Of a stretch of DNA of 58,656 bases, positions 7,340 through 13,021 are shown one piece after another. The translations under genes were made by a program, and so were the position numbers. Source of the stretch: a virus; IMG/VR virus record IMGVR_UViG_3300032334_000389, positions 1 to 58,656 of that record, one strand, 5' to 3'. Under the pieces are notes generated by a model that had not been told where the DNA came from, made no database searches, and saw only the letters and a list, made by a program, of their open reading frames with translations. The stretch's first letter is position 1; each line of letters begins with the position of its first letter.

Positions 7340-7560
7340 ATCTCTTTTAAGTTTTGTATAAATGCTTTCGTGTTTTTTGCCATATCCTCTATGGCCTCTC
7401 TGTTTATTTTGTAGTAGTCCTCAGGGATATAAACCTCTATAAGGCTGTTGTCCATCATAAGGTGCTTGAACTTCGGCATAATGAACACGTTTCCTGCGTT
7501 CCTTAGCGCTATGTACTGGTCGTTTGTTTTGACCTCGTGCCTTCTTAGTATCACACTCAT
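7336..7560 (-). CDS. Hypothetical protein, 74 aa
   Basis: Begins MSVILRRHEVKTNDQYIALRNAG, with beta strands then a C-terminal helix (REAIEDMAKNTKAFIQNLK). It is four-base coupled to the 47-aa gene after it and one base from the 49-aa gene before it. No family recognised. Confidence 0.6.
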   Translation of the reverse strand: MSVILRRHEVKTNDQYIALRNAGNVFIMPKFKHLMMDNSLIEVYIPEDYYKINREAIEDMAKNTKAFIQNLKEI

Positions 7561-7561
7561 C

Positions 7562-7711
7562 TTAGTATGCTTTGATAGGGTTACTCACGTCTTCCTGCCA
7601 GTGGTTTATTTCCTTCCATACCCTGATAAGGTCGTTGGCTCTTGCCAAGTCCTTACCAGTTATAATTGTCTTATTAAATATGTCCCTTACCTCTTCCTCT
7701 ATTGTCTCCAT
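7562..7711 (-). CDS. Hypothetical acidic protein, 49 aa
   Basis: ATG at 7711-7709, stop at 7564-7562. One long amphipathic helix is likely (METIEEEVRDIF then GKDLARANDLIRVWKEI). The start codon shares a base with the preceding stop (TAATG), so it is coupled to the membrane protein upstream. Confidence 0.58.
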   Translation of the reverse strand: METIEEEVRDIFNKTIITGKDLARANDLIRVWKEINHWQEDVSNPIKAY

Positions 7712-7890
7712 TACTTAGTTTGTTTTGTGCCGTAGTATGAACACACGGCTAGGTTAATAATTGAAGGTATAAATACCCATAATAAATTAGGGAAGACTTC
7801 GTTACTTCCTTCTACAGTGCTTATAAAAAATAAGATACCGAATACTGTTGCTGATGCTAGGAACCATAGTTCCCAAACTCGTTGATTCAT
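7711..7890 (-). CDS. Small membrane protein, 59 aa
   Basis: Two hydrophobic segments, FLASATVFGILFFI (about residues 10-23) and LLWVFIPSIINLAVC (36-50), joined by a short polar turn, suggest a two-span inner-membrane protein. It starts at 7890 and ends in the TAATG coupling to the next gene. Early leftward phage micro-proteins of this kind often target host functions, but nothing specific can be said. Confidence 0.6.
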   Translation of the reverse strand: MNQRVWELWFLASATVFGILFFISTVEGSNEVFPNLLWVFIPSIINLAVCSYYGTKQTK

Positions 7891-7900
7891 TTTTTTAGTG

Positions 7901-8164
7901 TTACTGGGCGCATAAGTCCCACGCGTTAATGTTTGTTTTTCTTGTTATGCCTAATTCCTTGCAGATAAATACTGCAAGTCTTTTGTTTACTGCAGGCAGC
8001 TCTATTTCGGGACTACCAATTTGTTTAACAATATAAATCGGATCCATTTCTAGTACTCTACTGCAAAATTTAACGTCTTGACCTAGATAGTATTGCTTGC
8101 CGTATGCCTCTAACGTCCACTCGTGCCCAAAGCCGTAGCTTCCTCGTGTTATAATTACTTTCAT
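7901..8164 (-). CDS. Hypothetical protein, 87 aa (GFGHEWTLE family)
   Basis: Starts MKVIITRGSYGFGHEWTLE. I recognise this block, followed by GKQYYLGQDVKFCSRVL and an IVKQIG helix, from uncharacterised Bacteroidota phage proteins. The internal ATG at 8164 is preferred over one ten codons upstream (8194), which would overlap the previous gene by 26 bases. A small alpha/beta protein of unknown role. Confidence 0.63.
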   Translation of the reverse strand: MKVIITRGSYGFGHEWTLEAYGKQYYLGQDVKFCSRVLEMDPIYIVKQIGSPEIELPAVNKRLAVFICKELGITRKTNINAWDLCAQ

Positions 8165-8168
8165 CTTA

Positions 8169-8360
8169 TTAAATGTTAATATTAATTTGTTCAAATTGTG
8201 TTACTGTATGAATACCATTTGATAATTCTTTCCAATACTTAATGTCGTTTTTATTTTTATATATAAATTTTAAAAATCTATTAACTTGTTTACTATTAGC
8301 GCAAAAAATATTAAATTTTCTGCCGTCGTAAAACATTATTTCAAATAGTGTAGTTTGCAT
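8169..8360 (-). CDS. Hypothetical basic protein, 63 aa
   Basis: The first gene after the left copy of the 109-bp control repeat, so it is probably led by that element. It is Asn/Lys-rich and basic, with MQTTLFEIMFYDGRKFNIF at the N-terminus suggesting two beta strands, then a basic helix. No family recognised. Confidence 0.58.
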   Translation of the reverse strand: MQTTLFEIMFYDGRKFNIFCANSKQVNRFLKFIYKNKNDIKYWKELSNGIHTVTQFEQININI

Positions 8361-8378
8361 TTTTTTTAGTTTAAATTG

Positions 8379-8487
8379 TTATGTCAGAATGTCGATTTTA
8401 TTCTCTCTATTCTCTTATATATATTTTTATTTATTTATTTATTTTTTTTACCTAGAAAGTAAAGAAAAAATCAGAATACTAACATAG
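8379..8487 (-). repeat. 109-bp control element, left copy (inverted)
   Basis: When reverse-complemented this stretch aligns with 10533-10642, sharing CTATGTTAGTATTCTGA, an A/T tract, TATATATAAGAGAATAG and a final CATT(T)CTGACATAA block. The left copy faces the leftward genes from 8360 and the right copy faces the groEL operon. Its placement at the entrance of both units suggests a shared control signal. Confidence 0.75.
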
Positions 8488-8488
8488 A

Positions 8489-8532
8489 AAACGTTAAGCC
8501 TTGATTTCATTAACCTCAAGGCTATGACGTTT
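8489..8532. other. Long imperfect hairpin beside the left control element
   Basis: AAACGTTAAGCCTTGA and TCAAGGCTATGACGTTT form a 14-15 bp stem with a small internal mismatch and an 11-base loop. It lies just after the stop of the 51-aa gene on the minus strand and may be a terminator, though the T run beyond is weak, or an RNA-processing signal. The right control element lacks this hairpin, so it looks like an insertion. Confidence 0.5.
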
Positions 8533-8564
8533 CTAAAAAAAATCGACATTGTTGTGTCGATAAT

Positions 8565-8720
8565 CTAGCATAACTTCCGAATTTCTTTTATATTTCTATA
8601 GTTTGGATTCGTGTTAAAGAATTTCTTCATCGCCTCGATACTATCGTTGGCTTCAATTTCTATTTCTTTTGTAAAGATATTGTCGTCAACTTCGCCCTGA
8701 TATTCGATTACATACTTCAT
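8565..8720 (-). CDS. Hypothetical acidic protein, 51 aa
   Basis: ATG at 8720-8718, stop TAG at 8567-8565. MKYVIEYQGEVDDNIF suggests a beta hairpin, followed by a helix (NDSIEAMKKFFNT). It is four-base coupled to the gene upstream. After its stop lies about 200 bp of noncoding DNA with the hairpin and control repeat. Unknown function. Confidence 0.58.
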   Translation of the reverse strand: MKYVIEYQGEVDDNIFTKEIEIEANDSIEAMKKFFNTNPNYRNIKEIRKLC

Positions 8721-9058
8721 AGTTTAATGCTTTTAAAGTACTCCATATCGAATTTATATTCGTCACCATTGTAACTTGGATTGAAGGCTAAGACCTGCAT
8801 TTTGTCCGTCACTAGTGCAATGCTTTCCTGTGTCATAACTGAGGCGATGTTCTCAAAGTCCTGCAGTATCTTTGACTGCCTTGAGTACTTGTACTCCATA
8901 AGCCCCACAAATGTAGGCTCTACGTTTCCATTAAATTCCGCGTCGACTATTTGATAGGCCATAAGTCGATACTCTTTATTGCTTGCGATGTAGCTTATTA
9001 CACCTTCAGGTGTAAATAGGTTGTTGTTAAGTCCGATGTTTACTTGTAGTGTTCTCAT
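8717..9058 (-). CDS. Hypothetical protein, 113 aa
   Basis: Starts MRTLQVNIGLNNNLFTPEGVISYI and looks like a compact alpha/beta protein with a central FVGLMEYKYSRQSKIL region. It resembles small phage proteins of unknown role; no catalytic motif is seen. It lies in the early leftward micro-ORF cluster, with a four-base overlap to the 51-aa gene. Confidence 0.62.
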   Translation of the reverse strand: MRTLQVNIGLNNNLFTPEGVISYIASNKEYRLMAYQIVDAEFNGNVEPTFVGLMEYKYSRQSKILQDFENIASVMTQESIALVTDKMQVLAFNPSYNGDEYKFDMEYFKSIKL

Positions 9059-9063
9059 TTTGT

Positions 9064-9222
9064 TTATTTATTAAATGTCCCCTCGTTTGTTGGGACGTGG
9101 TTATTAATTAGTTCTTTTAATCTTTCTAGGCTTTGCGCTTCTACATAGCCTTTACCTACATAGGCACGAAAGATAGTTCTAGTCGTGCCGTTAAATTCCT
9201 GCTCGTATGTTTCGTAGTTCAT
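9064..9222 (-). CDS. Hypothetical protein, 52 aa
   Basis: ATG at 9222-9220, stop TAA at 9066-9064. It begins MNYETYEQEFNGTTRTIF. The start overlaps the preceding stop by one base (TAATG). It ends shortly before the 113-aa gene start. No recognised family. Confidence 0.56.
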   Translation of the reverse strand: MNYETYEQEFNGTTRTIFRAYVGKGYVEAQSLERLKELINNHVPTNEGTFNK

Positions 9223-9335
9223 TAGTTTATTGTTATAACGTTATTAATATCTAATATAACTAGTAACACGGCAAAGGCCATTACTGTAATGGTAAAATAA
9301 ATTTCACCTTCATTTCTTTTAATAAATGATTTCAT
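9222..9335 (-). CDS. Single-span micro-membrane protein, 37 aa
   Basis: A charged N-terminus (MKSFIKRNEGE) precedes a hydrophobic segment, IYFTITVMAFAVLLVIL (about residues 12-28). It is coupled through TAATG to the 52-aa gene. It is one of two consecutive micro-membrane proteins at the start of the early operon. Functions such as membrane remodelling or exclusion are only guesses. Confidence 0.55.
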   Translation of the reverse strand: MKSFIKRNEGEIYFTITVMAFAVLLVILDINNVITIN

Positions 9336-9336
9336 C

Positions 9337-9441
9337 TTAGTTAATGATTTTAGTTAATTCGATAATTGAAATAGTTGTTACGACTGTTAAGAGTATAAAT
9401 ACAAATATACTCTGCCCTGGATTTTGTTTTATTGCTTTCAT
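9337..9441 (-). CDS. Single-span micro-membrane protein, 34 aa
   Basis: MKAIKQNPGQ precedes the hydrophobic stretch SIFVFILLTVVTTISII. It overlaps the 59-aa gene stop by four bases (ATGA). Same size class and layout as the next gene (37 aa), which may reflect duplication, although sequence similarity is low. Confidence 0.52.
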   Translation of the reverse strand: MKAIKQNPGQSIFVFILLTVVTTISIIELTKIIN

Positions 9442-9617
9442 TTTTTTTCTACTTTTAAAGTTATACAGTCCTGTTTATATATTAATACTTCATTTTTACT
9501 TTCTCCTACATTTGTACTATCAATAGGAGTAAAACCGTTTATTTTAATTAAGAATTCTAATTCTGATACTGAAATTTTATTCTCGTTAAAAATTTTTGCT
9601 ATTTGTTTTAAGTTCAT
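9438..9617 (-). CDS. First gene of the early leftward operon, 59 aa
   Basis: ATG at 9617-9615, stop TGA at 9440-9438. It starts MNLKQIAKIFNENKISVSEL, which resembles a small helical N-terminus, then KINGFTPIDST and a C-terminal strand pair. It lies 20 bases after the predicted hammerhead ribozyme, so its mRNA 5' region is the one the ribozyme would process. Function unknown. Confidence 0.6.
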   Translation of the reverse strand: MNLKQIAKIFNENKISVSELEFLIKINGFTPIDSTNVGESKNEVLIYKQDCITLKVEKK

Positions 9618-9636
9618 TTTAATAAAGTTTTAAAGT

Positions 9637-9691
9637 TTACCGTTTCGTCCTTTTAGACTCGTCAGTCGAGGCACTCACCTCGAGACAGTAA
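9637..9691 (-). ncRNA. Hammerhead ribozyme, type III, in early operon leader
   Basis: All core elements occur in order on the minus strand. Stem III 5' strand UUACUGU (9691-9685) is followed by C17 at 9684. Stem I is UCGAGG/CCUCGA with a six-base loop (9683-9666). The core CUGACGA is at 9665-9659. Stem II is GUC/GAC plus a U-G pair around AAAA (9658-9647). Core GAAA is at 9646-9643, then stem III 3' strand CGGUAA (9642-9637). G10.1-C11.1, the G12-A13-A14 run and the GUC cleavage triplet are all present. Cleavage is predicted between 9684 and 9683, removing about 120 nt of leader. Self-cleavage is inferred, not shown. Confidence 0.92.
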
Positions 9692-9700
9692 CGACCTTAT

Positions 9701-9712
9701 AACTATGTAGTT
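9701..9712. promoter_or_regulatory. Candidate operator, AACTATGTAGTT
   Basis: Five-base arms AACTA/TAGTT around a two-base centre. The same element in opposite orientation lies at 9878-9889; the two copies flank the leftward promoter. This suggests a dimeric repressor binding both sides, possibly with looping. Confidence 0.45.
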
Positions 9713-9812
9713 TGTTAGTATCGTAGCTTCGCTTTTTACACTGAGTAGCCACACCCGCAGTTATCCTCTTGTCGAGTGTCAAATTAAAACTAGTTGTTTC
9801 GTTTTGACATTG

Positions 9813-9845
9813 CAAACATACGACAACAATACAATTCACTCCAAA
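9813..9845 (-). promoter_or_regulatory. Leftward early promoter (TTTG-N21-TATGTTTG)
   Basis: The minus strand carries a -33 TTTG (9845-9842), a 21-base spacer and a -7 TATGTTTG (9820-9813), matching the Bacteroidota housekeeping sigma consensus in both boxes and spacing. The predicted start is near 9806, giving a leader of about 190 nt that contains the hammerhead ribozyme before the first ATG at 9617. Confidence 0.78.
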
Positions 9846-9877
9846 TTTTTAACATAATTTTAACAGTATTATCGATG

Positions 9878-9889
9878 AACTACATAGTT
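9878..9889. promoter_or_regulatory. Candidate operator, AACTACATAGTT
   Basis: Reverse complement of the element at 9701-9712. It lies just upstream of the -33 box of the early leftward promoter, a plausible repressor or activator position. Confidence 0.45.
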
Positions 9890-10532
9890 TTACCGATTAA
9901 ATGCATAATCAATAAAGTATATTCTTACAATTATCTTTTGATATATTCTAACTTGTTGATAATTAGTAAGTTAAGATAAATGTATGTTTTGTATATATAG
10001 AACGCGTGCGCGCGTGTGTGTCGTGTGGGAAGTAATTGCCTATCGCTTTCTATCTTTCCATAGATTTTATCTATCATAGATTATTTCTATAGGCCAATTG
10101 ATAAACCTTATAGTTACCTTTCATCGTAAGAAAAACCTTAAGGCTTGGGGTTTATGTTGTGTCGATTAGTAACAATTCTATTTTACATAATAGCCGACAA
10201 CAAACGGTTACAAACGACTACAAACGGGAGGCATAGGGACGTAAAATGTAGGCCGTCCTCCAGGAAGGCACCCGCCCAGGAAAAGCCAAAAACTTTGCAG
10301 GAAAATTCTGAAATTGGAACCCCCGTGTCGAAATTGAAGTCGCTTTCTTATAGCGATTCGGCGCGCAAATCCTATATATAACCCAAATACCCCACATTTC
10401 TACCCTATTTTTTTATCTCATCCCTTGCCACCAAAGGGCTGTGTCGATTTTTTAACTCTATGTCGATTTTGTGTCGATTTTAAAAAAGTTTGTCATAAGA
10501 TAACTTCTTGATTATTAATACTTTAACTATCT
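9890..10532. other. Gene-free region, candidate replication origin and switch
   Basis: No credible gene is present. Features seen: a 20-base alternating purine-pyrimidine tract (10002-10021), A/T-rich repeats with CATAGATT (about 10060-10085), three tandem 10-base units beginning CAAACG (10201-10230), and TGTCGA boxes at 10160, 10326, 10442, 10461 and 10472. It separates the leftward and rightward units. Iterons, AT-rich DNA and strand-divergent transcription suit an origin, but no replication initiator site is recognised with certainty. Confidence 0.5.
10201..10230 (+). repeat. Three tandem 10-bp iteron-like repeats
   Basis: CAAACGGTTA, CAAACGACTA and CAAACGGGAG follow one another without gaps. 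One helical turn spacing is typical of initiator or regulator binding arrays. The partner protein is unknown. Confidence 0.55.
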
Positions 10533-10642
10533 CTATGTTAGTATTCTGATTTTTTTCCTATTTCTACAGAAAAAAAAATAAAATATATATAAAAAATATA
10601 TATAAGAGAATAGGGAAGAAATTTTTGACATTTCTGACATAA
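10533..10642 (+). repeat. 109-bp control element, right copy
   Basis: Aligns with the reverse complement of 8379-8487. It is preceded by TGTCGATTTT boxes, as is the left copy. It ends about 40 bases before the TATATTTG promoter of the groEL operon. Conservation of the flanks CTATGTTAGTATTCTGA and TCTGACATAA suggests binding sites or an RNA element shared by both units. Confidence 0.75.
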
Positions 10643-10684
10643 GCCTATTTTTAAATAGTATTAAATCCGTATATAAATTTATAC

Positions 10685-10692
10685 TATATTTG
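10685..10692 (+). promoter_or_regulatory. Promoter -7 box for the groEL operon
   Basis: TATATTTG followed by C matches TAnnTTTG. The predicted start near 10699 leaves a leader of about 20 nt before the 41-aa ORF. A -33 TTTG is not clear, so an activator binding the upstream control element may be needed. Confidence 0.6.
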
Positions 10693-10718
10693 CATCATAA
10701 TAATCTAATTTATTTTAT

Positions 10719-10844
10719 ATGGAAATTACAATCACACCACACTATCTATTGTTTGGTTTATCCTGGTTCTTACCAGAAGAGGAGTACGACTACTCAGAAG
10801 TCAACATCTACATCTTATGTTTACACATTCAATTTACATTTTAA
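10719..10844 (+). CDS. Small protein upstream of groEL, 41 aa
   Basis: MEITITPHYLLFGLSWFLPE, then an acidic EEYDYSEV and hydrophobic NIYILCLHIQF. The pattern (hydrophobic, acidic turn, hydrophobic) recurs in short phage proteins that sit at the start of operons. It ends three bases before groEL, so the two are co-transcribed and probably coupled. It could be a leader peptide or a membrane-associated micro-protein; no function is known. Confidence 0.6.
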   Translation: MEITITPHYLLFGLSWFLPEEEYDYSEVNIYILCLHIQFTF

Positions 10845-10847
10845 TCT

Positions 10848-12431
10848 ATGAACGACTTAGTATTTGACAAGGAAGGAAGAGACAAGCTGGTAAAAGGTAT
10901 AACTACAATCAGTAAGGCCGTAAAGAGCACGTTGGGACCAAGGGGTAAGACGGTGCTAATTGAATCACAGAACCACACGAACGGCATAACCATCACCAAG
11001 GACGGTGTCACGGTTGCTAAATCAATTAACCTAAAGGATCCAGTTGAGAACCTTGCGGTTAGAATGATGAAGGAGGCCGCTGACAGGACTGCTACTAGTG
11101 CTGGTGACGGAACAACCACAGCGATCGTGCTCACTGAGGCTATGGTCACAAGGGGTAACGAGTTCATCACGGATAGGAACAACGCGACAGAGGTGCTGCG
11201 TAACGTGAACACTGTAGTGGACGGTGTGGTGAAGAGCCTAGAGAAGGTGAGTAAGAAGGTGAGTGGTAAGACGCTGAAGGACGTTGCGTCTATATCAGCT
11301 AACAACGACAGGGAGCTGGGTGCTATTATTGCTGACGCGTATAACAATGTCGGTAAGGAGGGTATCGTTACGGTTGAGAACTCGCAAACGGACAAGACCT
11401 ACAGCGAGGTGACCAACGGGATCAAGATAGACAGGGGCTACACGAGCAGACTGTTCGTGAACGATATGAAGAAGGAGGAGTGCATAATGGAGGACGTGTA
11501 CATTATGGTGACGGACCAGGAGATAAGTAACATACTGTCGATTGAGAACGTGCTGAAGCCGATCATAAATGGACAGAAGAAGTTATTGATAATTGGACCG
11601 TGTACTGGCAACGTGATAAACACGCTGGCCGCGAACGTGGCTCATAATAACTTGAAGTTCTGTAACATTCAGCCACCACAGTTTGGGTACAAGCAGCAGG
11701 AGCTGATGCAAGACATCGCGCTTGCGGTTGGGGCGAAGTACTTCAGCGAGCAGACGGGTGACGATTTGAGTCTAATCTCTATAGACCACCTTGGTAAGGC
11801 GGACAGGGTGATCGTTGGAAGGGACAGCACAGTCTTGGTTCGAAGCGAGACCTCAAACGAGGCGATTAGAGAGCGCGTTGAGCAGCTGTGGATACAGCAC
11901 AACAACTCAACGAGAAAGAACGACAGGGACGCGTTAAAAGAACGTATAGCGTCACTTACAGGTGGTGTTGGAGTTATATATGTTGGAGGAGGATCGGACG
12001 TGGAGCAGAAGGAGCGCTACGACAGGGTTGATGACGCGGTCTGCGCGGTAAGGTCGGCGCTAGAGGAGGGTATACTTCCAGGTGGAGGTGTGGCGCTGTA
12101 TAATATTGCGTCTGATATCATAGCGTACGCGGACGATAATATGGAGCACATAAGCCACGACCAGTACACCGCGATGCAGATCGTAGGATGGGCGATACAG
12201 TCACCGCTGCTGCAGATAATGGACAACGCTGGTAAGGACGGTTACGAGATGATGTCAGACGTAAACACACCAGGACACGGATACGATGTGAAGAACGAGT
12301 GCTACGGTGATATGTTCGGGATGGGGATCATAGATCCGCTGAAGGTTACGAAGAACGCGCTGAAGAACGCGGTCAGTGTAGCCACAACGATACTAAGCAC
12401 GAACGCAATCATAACCTTAACACGAGCGTAA
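10848..12431 (+). CDS. groEL: Phage GroEL-type chaperonin
   Basis: A 527-aa chaperonin aligning over its whole length with bacterial GroEL (about 545 aa). The start is LVFDKEGRDKLVKGI; residues 31-91 carry LGPRGKTV, TKDGVTVAK (Asp52) and AGDGTTT (Asp87); the second equatorial part has VDDAV (Asp396, equivalent to E. coli Asp398) and EEGILPGGGVAL. All ATPase residues are therefore kept. The Gly-Gly-Met tail is absent; the protein ends after ILSTNAIITLTRA. It presumably forms a ring that folds phage proteins such as the capsid protein, together with GroES encoded one base downstream. The order groEL then groES is the reverse of the bacterial operon. Confidence 0.96.
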   Translation: MNDLVFDKEGRDKLVKGITTISKAVKSTLGPRGKTVLIESQNHTNGITITKDGVTVAKSINLKDPVENLAVRMMKEAADRTATSAGDGTTTAIVLTEAMVTRGNEFITDRNNATEVLRNVNTVVDGVVKSLEKVSKKVSGKTLKDVASISANNDRELGAIIADAYNNVGKEGIVTVENSQTDKTYSEVTNGIKIDRGYTSRLFVNDMKKEECIMEDVYIMVTDQEISNILSIENVLKPIINGQKKLLIIGPCTGNVINTLAANVAHNNLKFCNIQPPQFGYKQQELMQDIALAVGAKYFSEQTGDDLSLISIDHLGKADRVIVGRDSTVLVRSETSNEAIRERVEQLWIQHNNSTRKNDRDALKERIASLTGGVGVIYVGGGSDVEQKERYDRVDDAVCAVRSALEEGILPGGGVALYNIASDIIAYADDNMEHISHDQYTAMQIVGWAIQSPLLQIMDNAGKDGYEMMSDVNTPGHGYDVKNECYGDMFGMGIIDPLKVTKNALKNAVSVATTILSTNAIITLTRA

Positions 12432-12432
12432 T

Positions 12433-12690
12433 ATGAAGCCACTTGGGAAATATGTGATAATAAACCAGATCGATGAGCAGGTCAAGTCTGACATCGGTCT
12501 GATAATGTCTGGGAGTGACACGTCTAAGATGCGTTACAAGAAGGCTGAGATAGTAAAGAAGGGTACAGATGTCAATTCTATAAACGATGGGGACATCGTC
12601 TACTACGACAAGAACGCTGGCTACAGTATGATGATAGGCGACAAAACCTACACAGTCATAATGGAGAGGGACGTGATCGTTGTGATTTAA
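12433..12690 (+). CDS. groES: Phage GroES-type co-chaperonin
   Basis: An 85-aa lid protein with the family layout: N-terminal strand PLGKYVIINQID, a mobile loop at about residues 16-33 with the hydrophobic GLIM that docks to GroEL (usually GIVL), AEIVKKGTD, DGDIVYYDKNAG and the closing strand ERDVIVVI. It starts one base after groEL. Encoding both partners suggests a self-sufficient phage chaperonin rather than a lid that redirects host GroEL. Confidence 0.92.
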   Translation: MKPLGKYVIINQIDEQVKSDIGLIMSGSDTSKMRYKKAEIVKKGTDVNSINDGDIVYYDKNAGYSMMIGDKTYTVIMERDVIVVI

Positions 12691-12788
12691 TTTATAACAA
12701 CAGTACTTTGAACGCCTCTCGGCTATCAATGAAGCGCACCAGTCAAAGTCTTATCTCGGTAATATAGTAAGCCAAAACTATTTACAAC
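12691..12788 (+). other. Possible structured 3' region of the groELS transcript
   Basis: ACTTTGA (12705-12711) and TCAAAGT (12743-12749) form a perfect 7-bp stem enclosing a small GCC-TCTC-GGC hairpin and GCG/CGC matches. No known ribozyme or tRNA fits. It precedes the terminator and may simply protect the 3' end of the mRNA. Confidence 0.3.
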
Positions 12789-12818
12789 AAAACCACCTCG
12801 TGTACAGGGGTGGTTTTT
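12789..12818 (+). terminator. Rho-independent terminator after groES
   Basis: AAAACCACC and GGTGGTTTT form a 9-bp stem around an 11-base loop, with a run of T at the 3' end. It ends the rightward groEL operon about 100 bases beyond groES. Confidence 0.88.
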
Positions 12819-12904
12819 ATTTGATATGTTTACCTCATCAGTGCGGCTAACATAACTTAATCCCTTTCTATTACTAGCATTATTTATTTGATGGTTATTT
12901 GATT

Positions 12905-12929
12905 TGCGGCGATTATCACCGCATTTTTT
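12905..12929 (+). terminator. Second possible terminator between convergent genes
   Basis: TGCGG and CCGCA pair around a short internal region and are followed by six T. It lies between the groEL operon and the leftward regulator gene ending at 13022, and may be a backup for the stronger terminator upstream. The remainder to 13021 is AT-rich, with AATATAC/GTATATT arms near 12990-13012. Confidence 0.45.
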
Positions 12930-13021
12930 AATGTATAATAAATCCATCACTAACTAGTATATTATCTATTAATGTCCGTTATACTGCACAATATACAGCA
13001 TATTGTATATTATATAACACA

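Noticed and set aside
10145-10381. Plus-strand ORF of 78 codons in the gene-free region
   Set aside because: Unusual composition, overlaps the iteron-like repeats, no adjacent gene coupling; the translated sequence looks random.
10841-11395. Long open frame of 184 codons antisense to groEL
   Set aside because: Mirror of a GC-richer coding strand; Ser/Leu/Pro-rich translation typical of antisense shadows.
12691-12790. Second hammerhead or tRNA after groES
   Set aside because: Stems exist, but no CUGANGA/GAAA core on either strand and no cloverleaf or anticodon arm could be built.
12726-12950. Minus-strand ORF of 74 codons after groES
   Set aside because: It covers two terminators and unstructured intergenic DNA and has no coupling, leader or family resemblance. 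Treated as chance.
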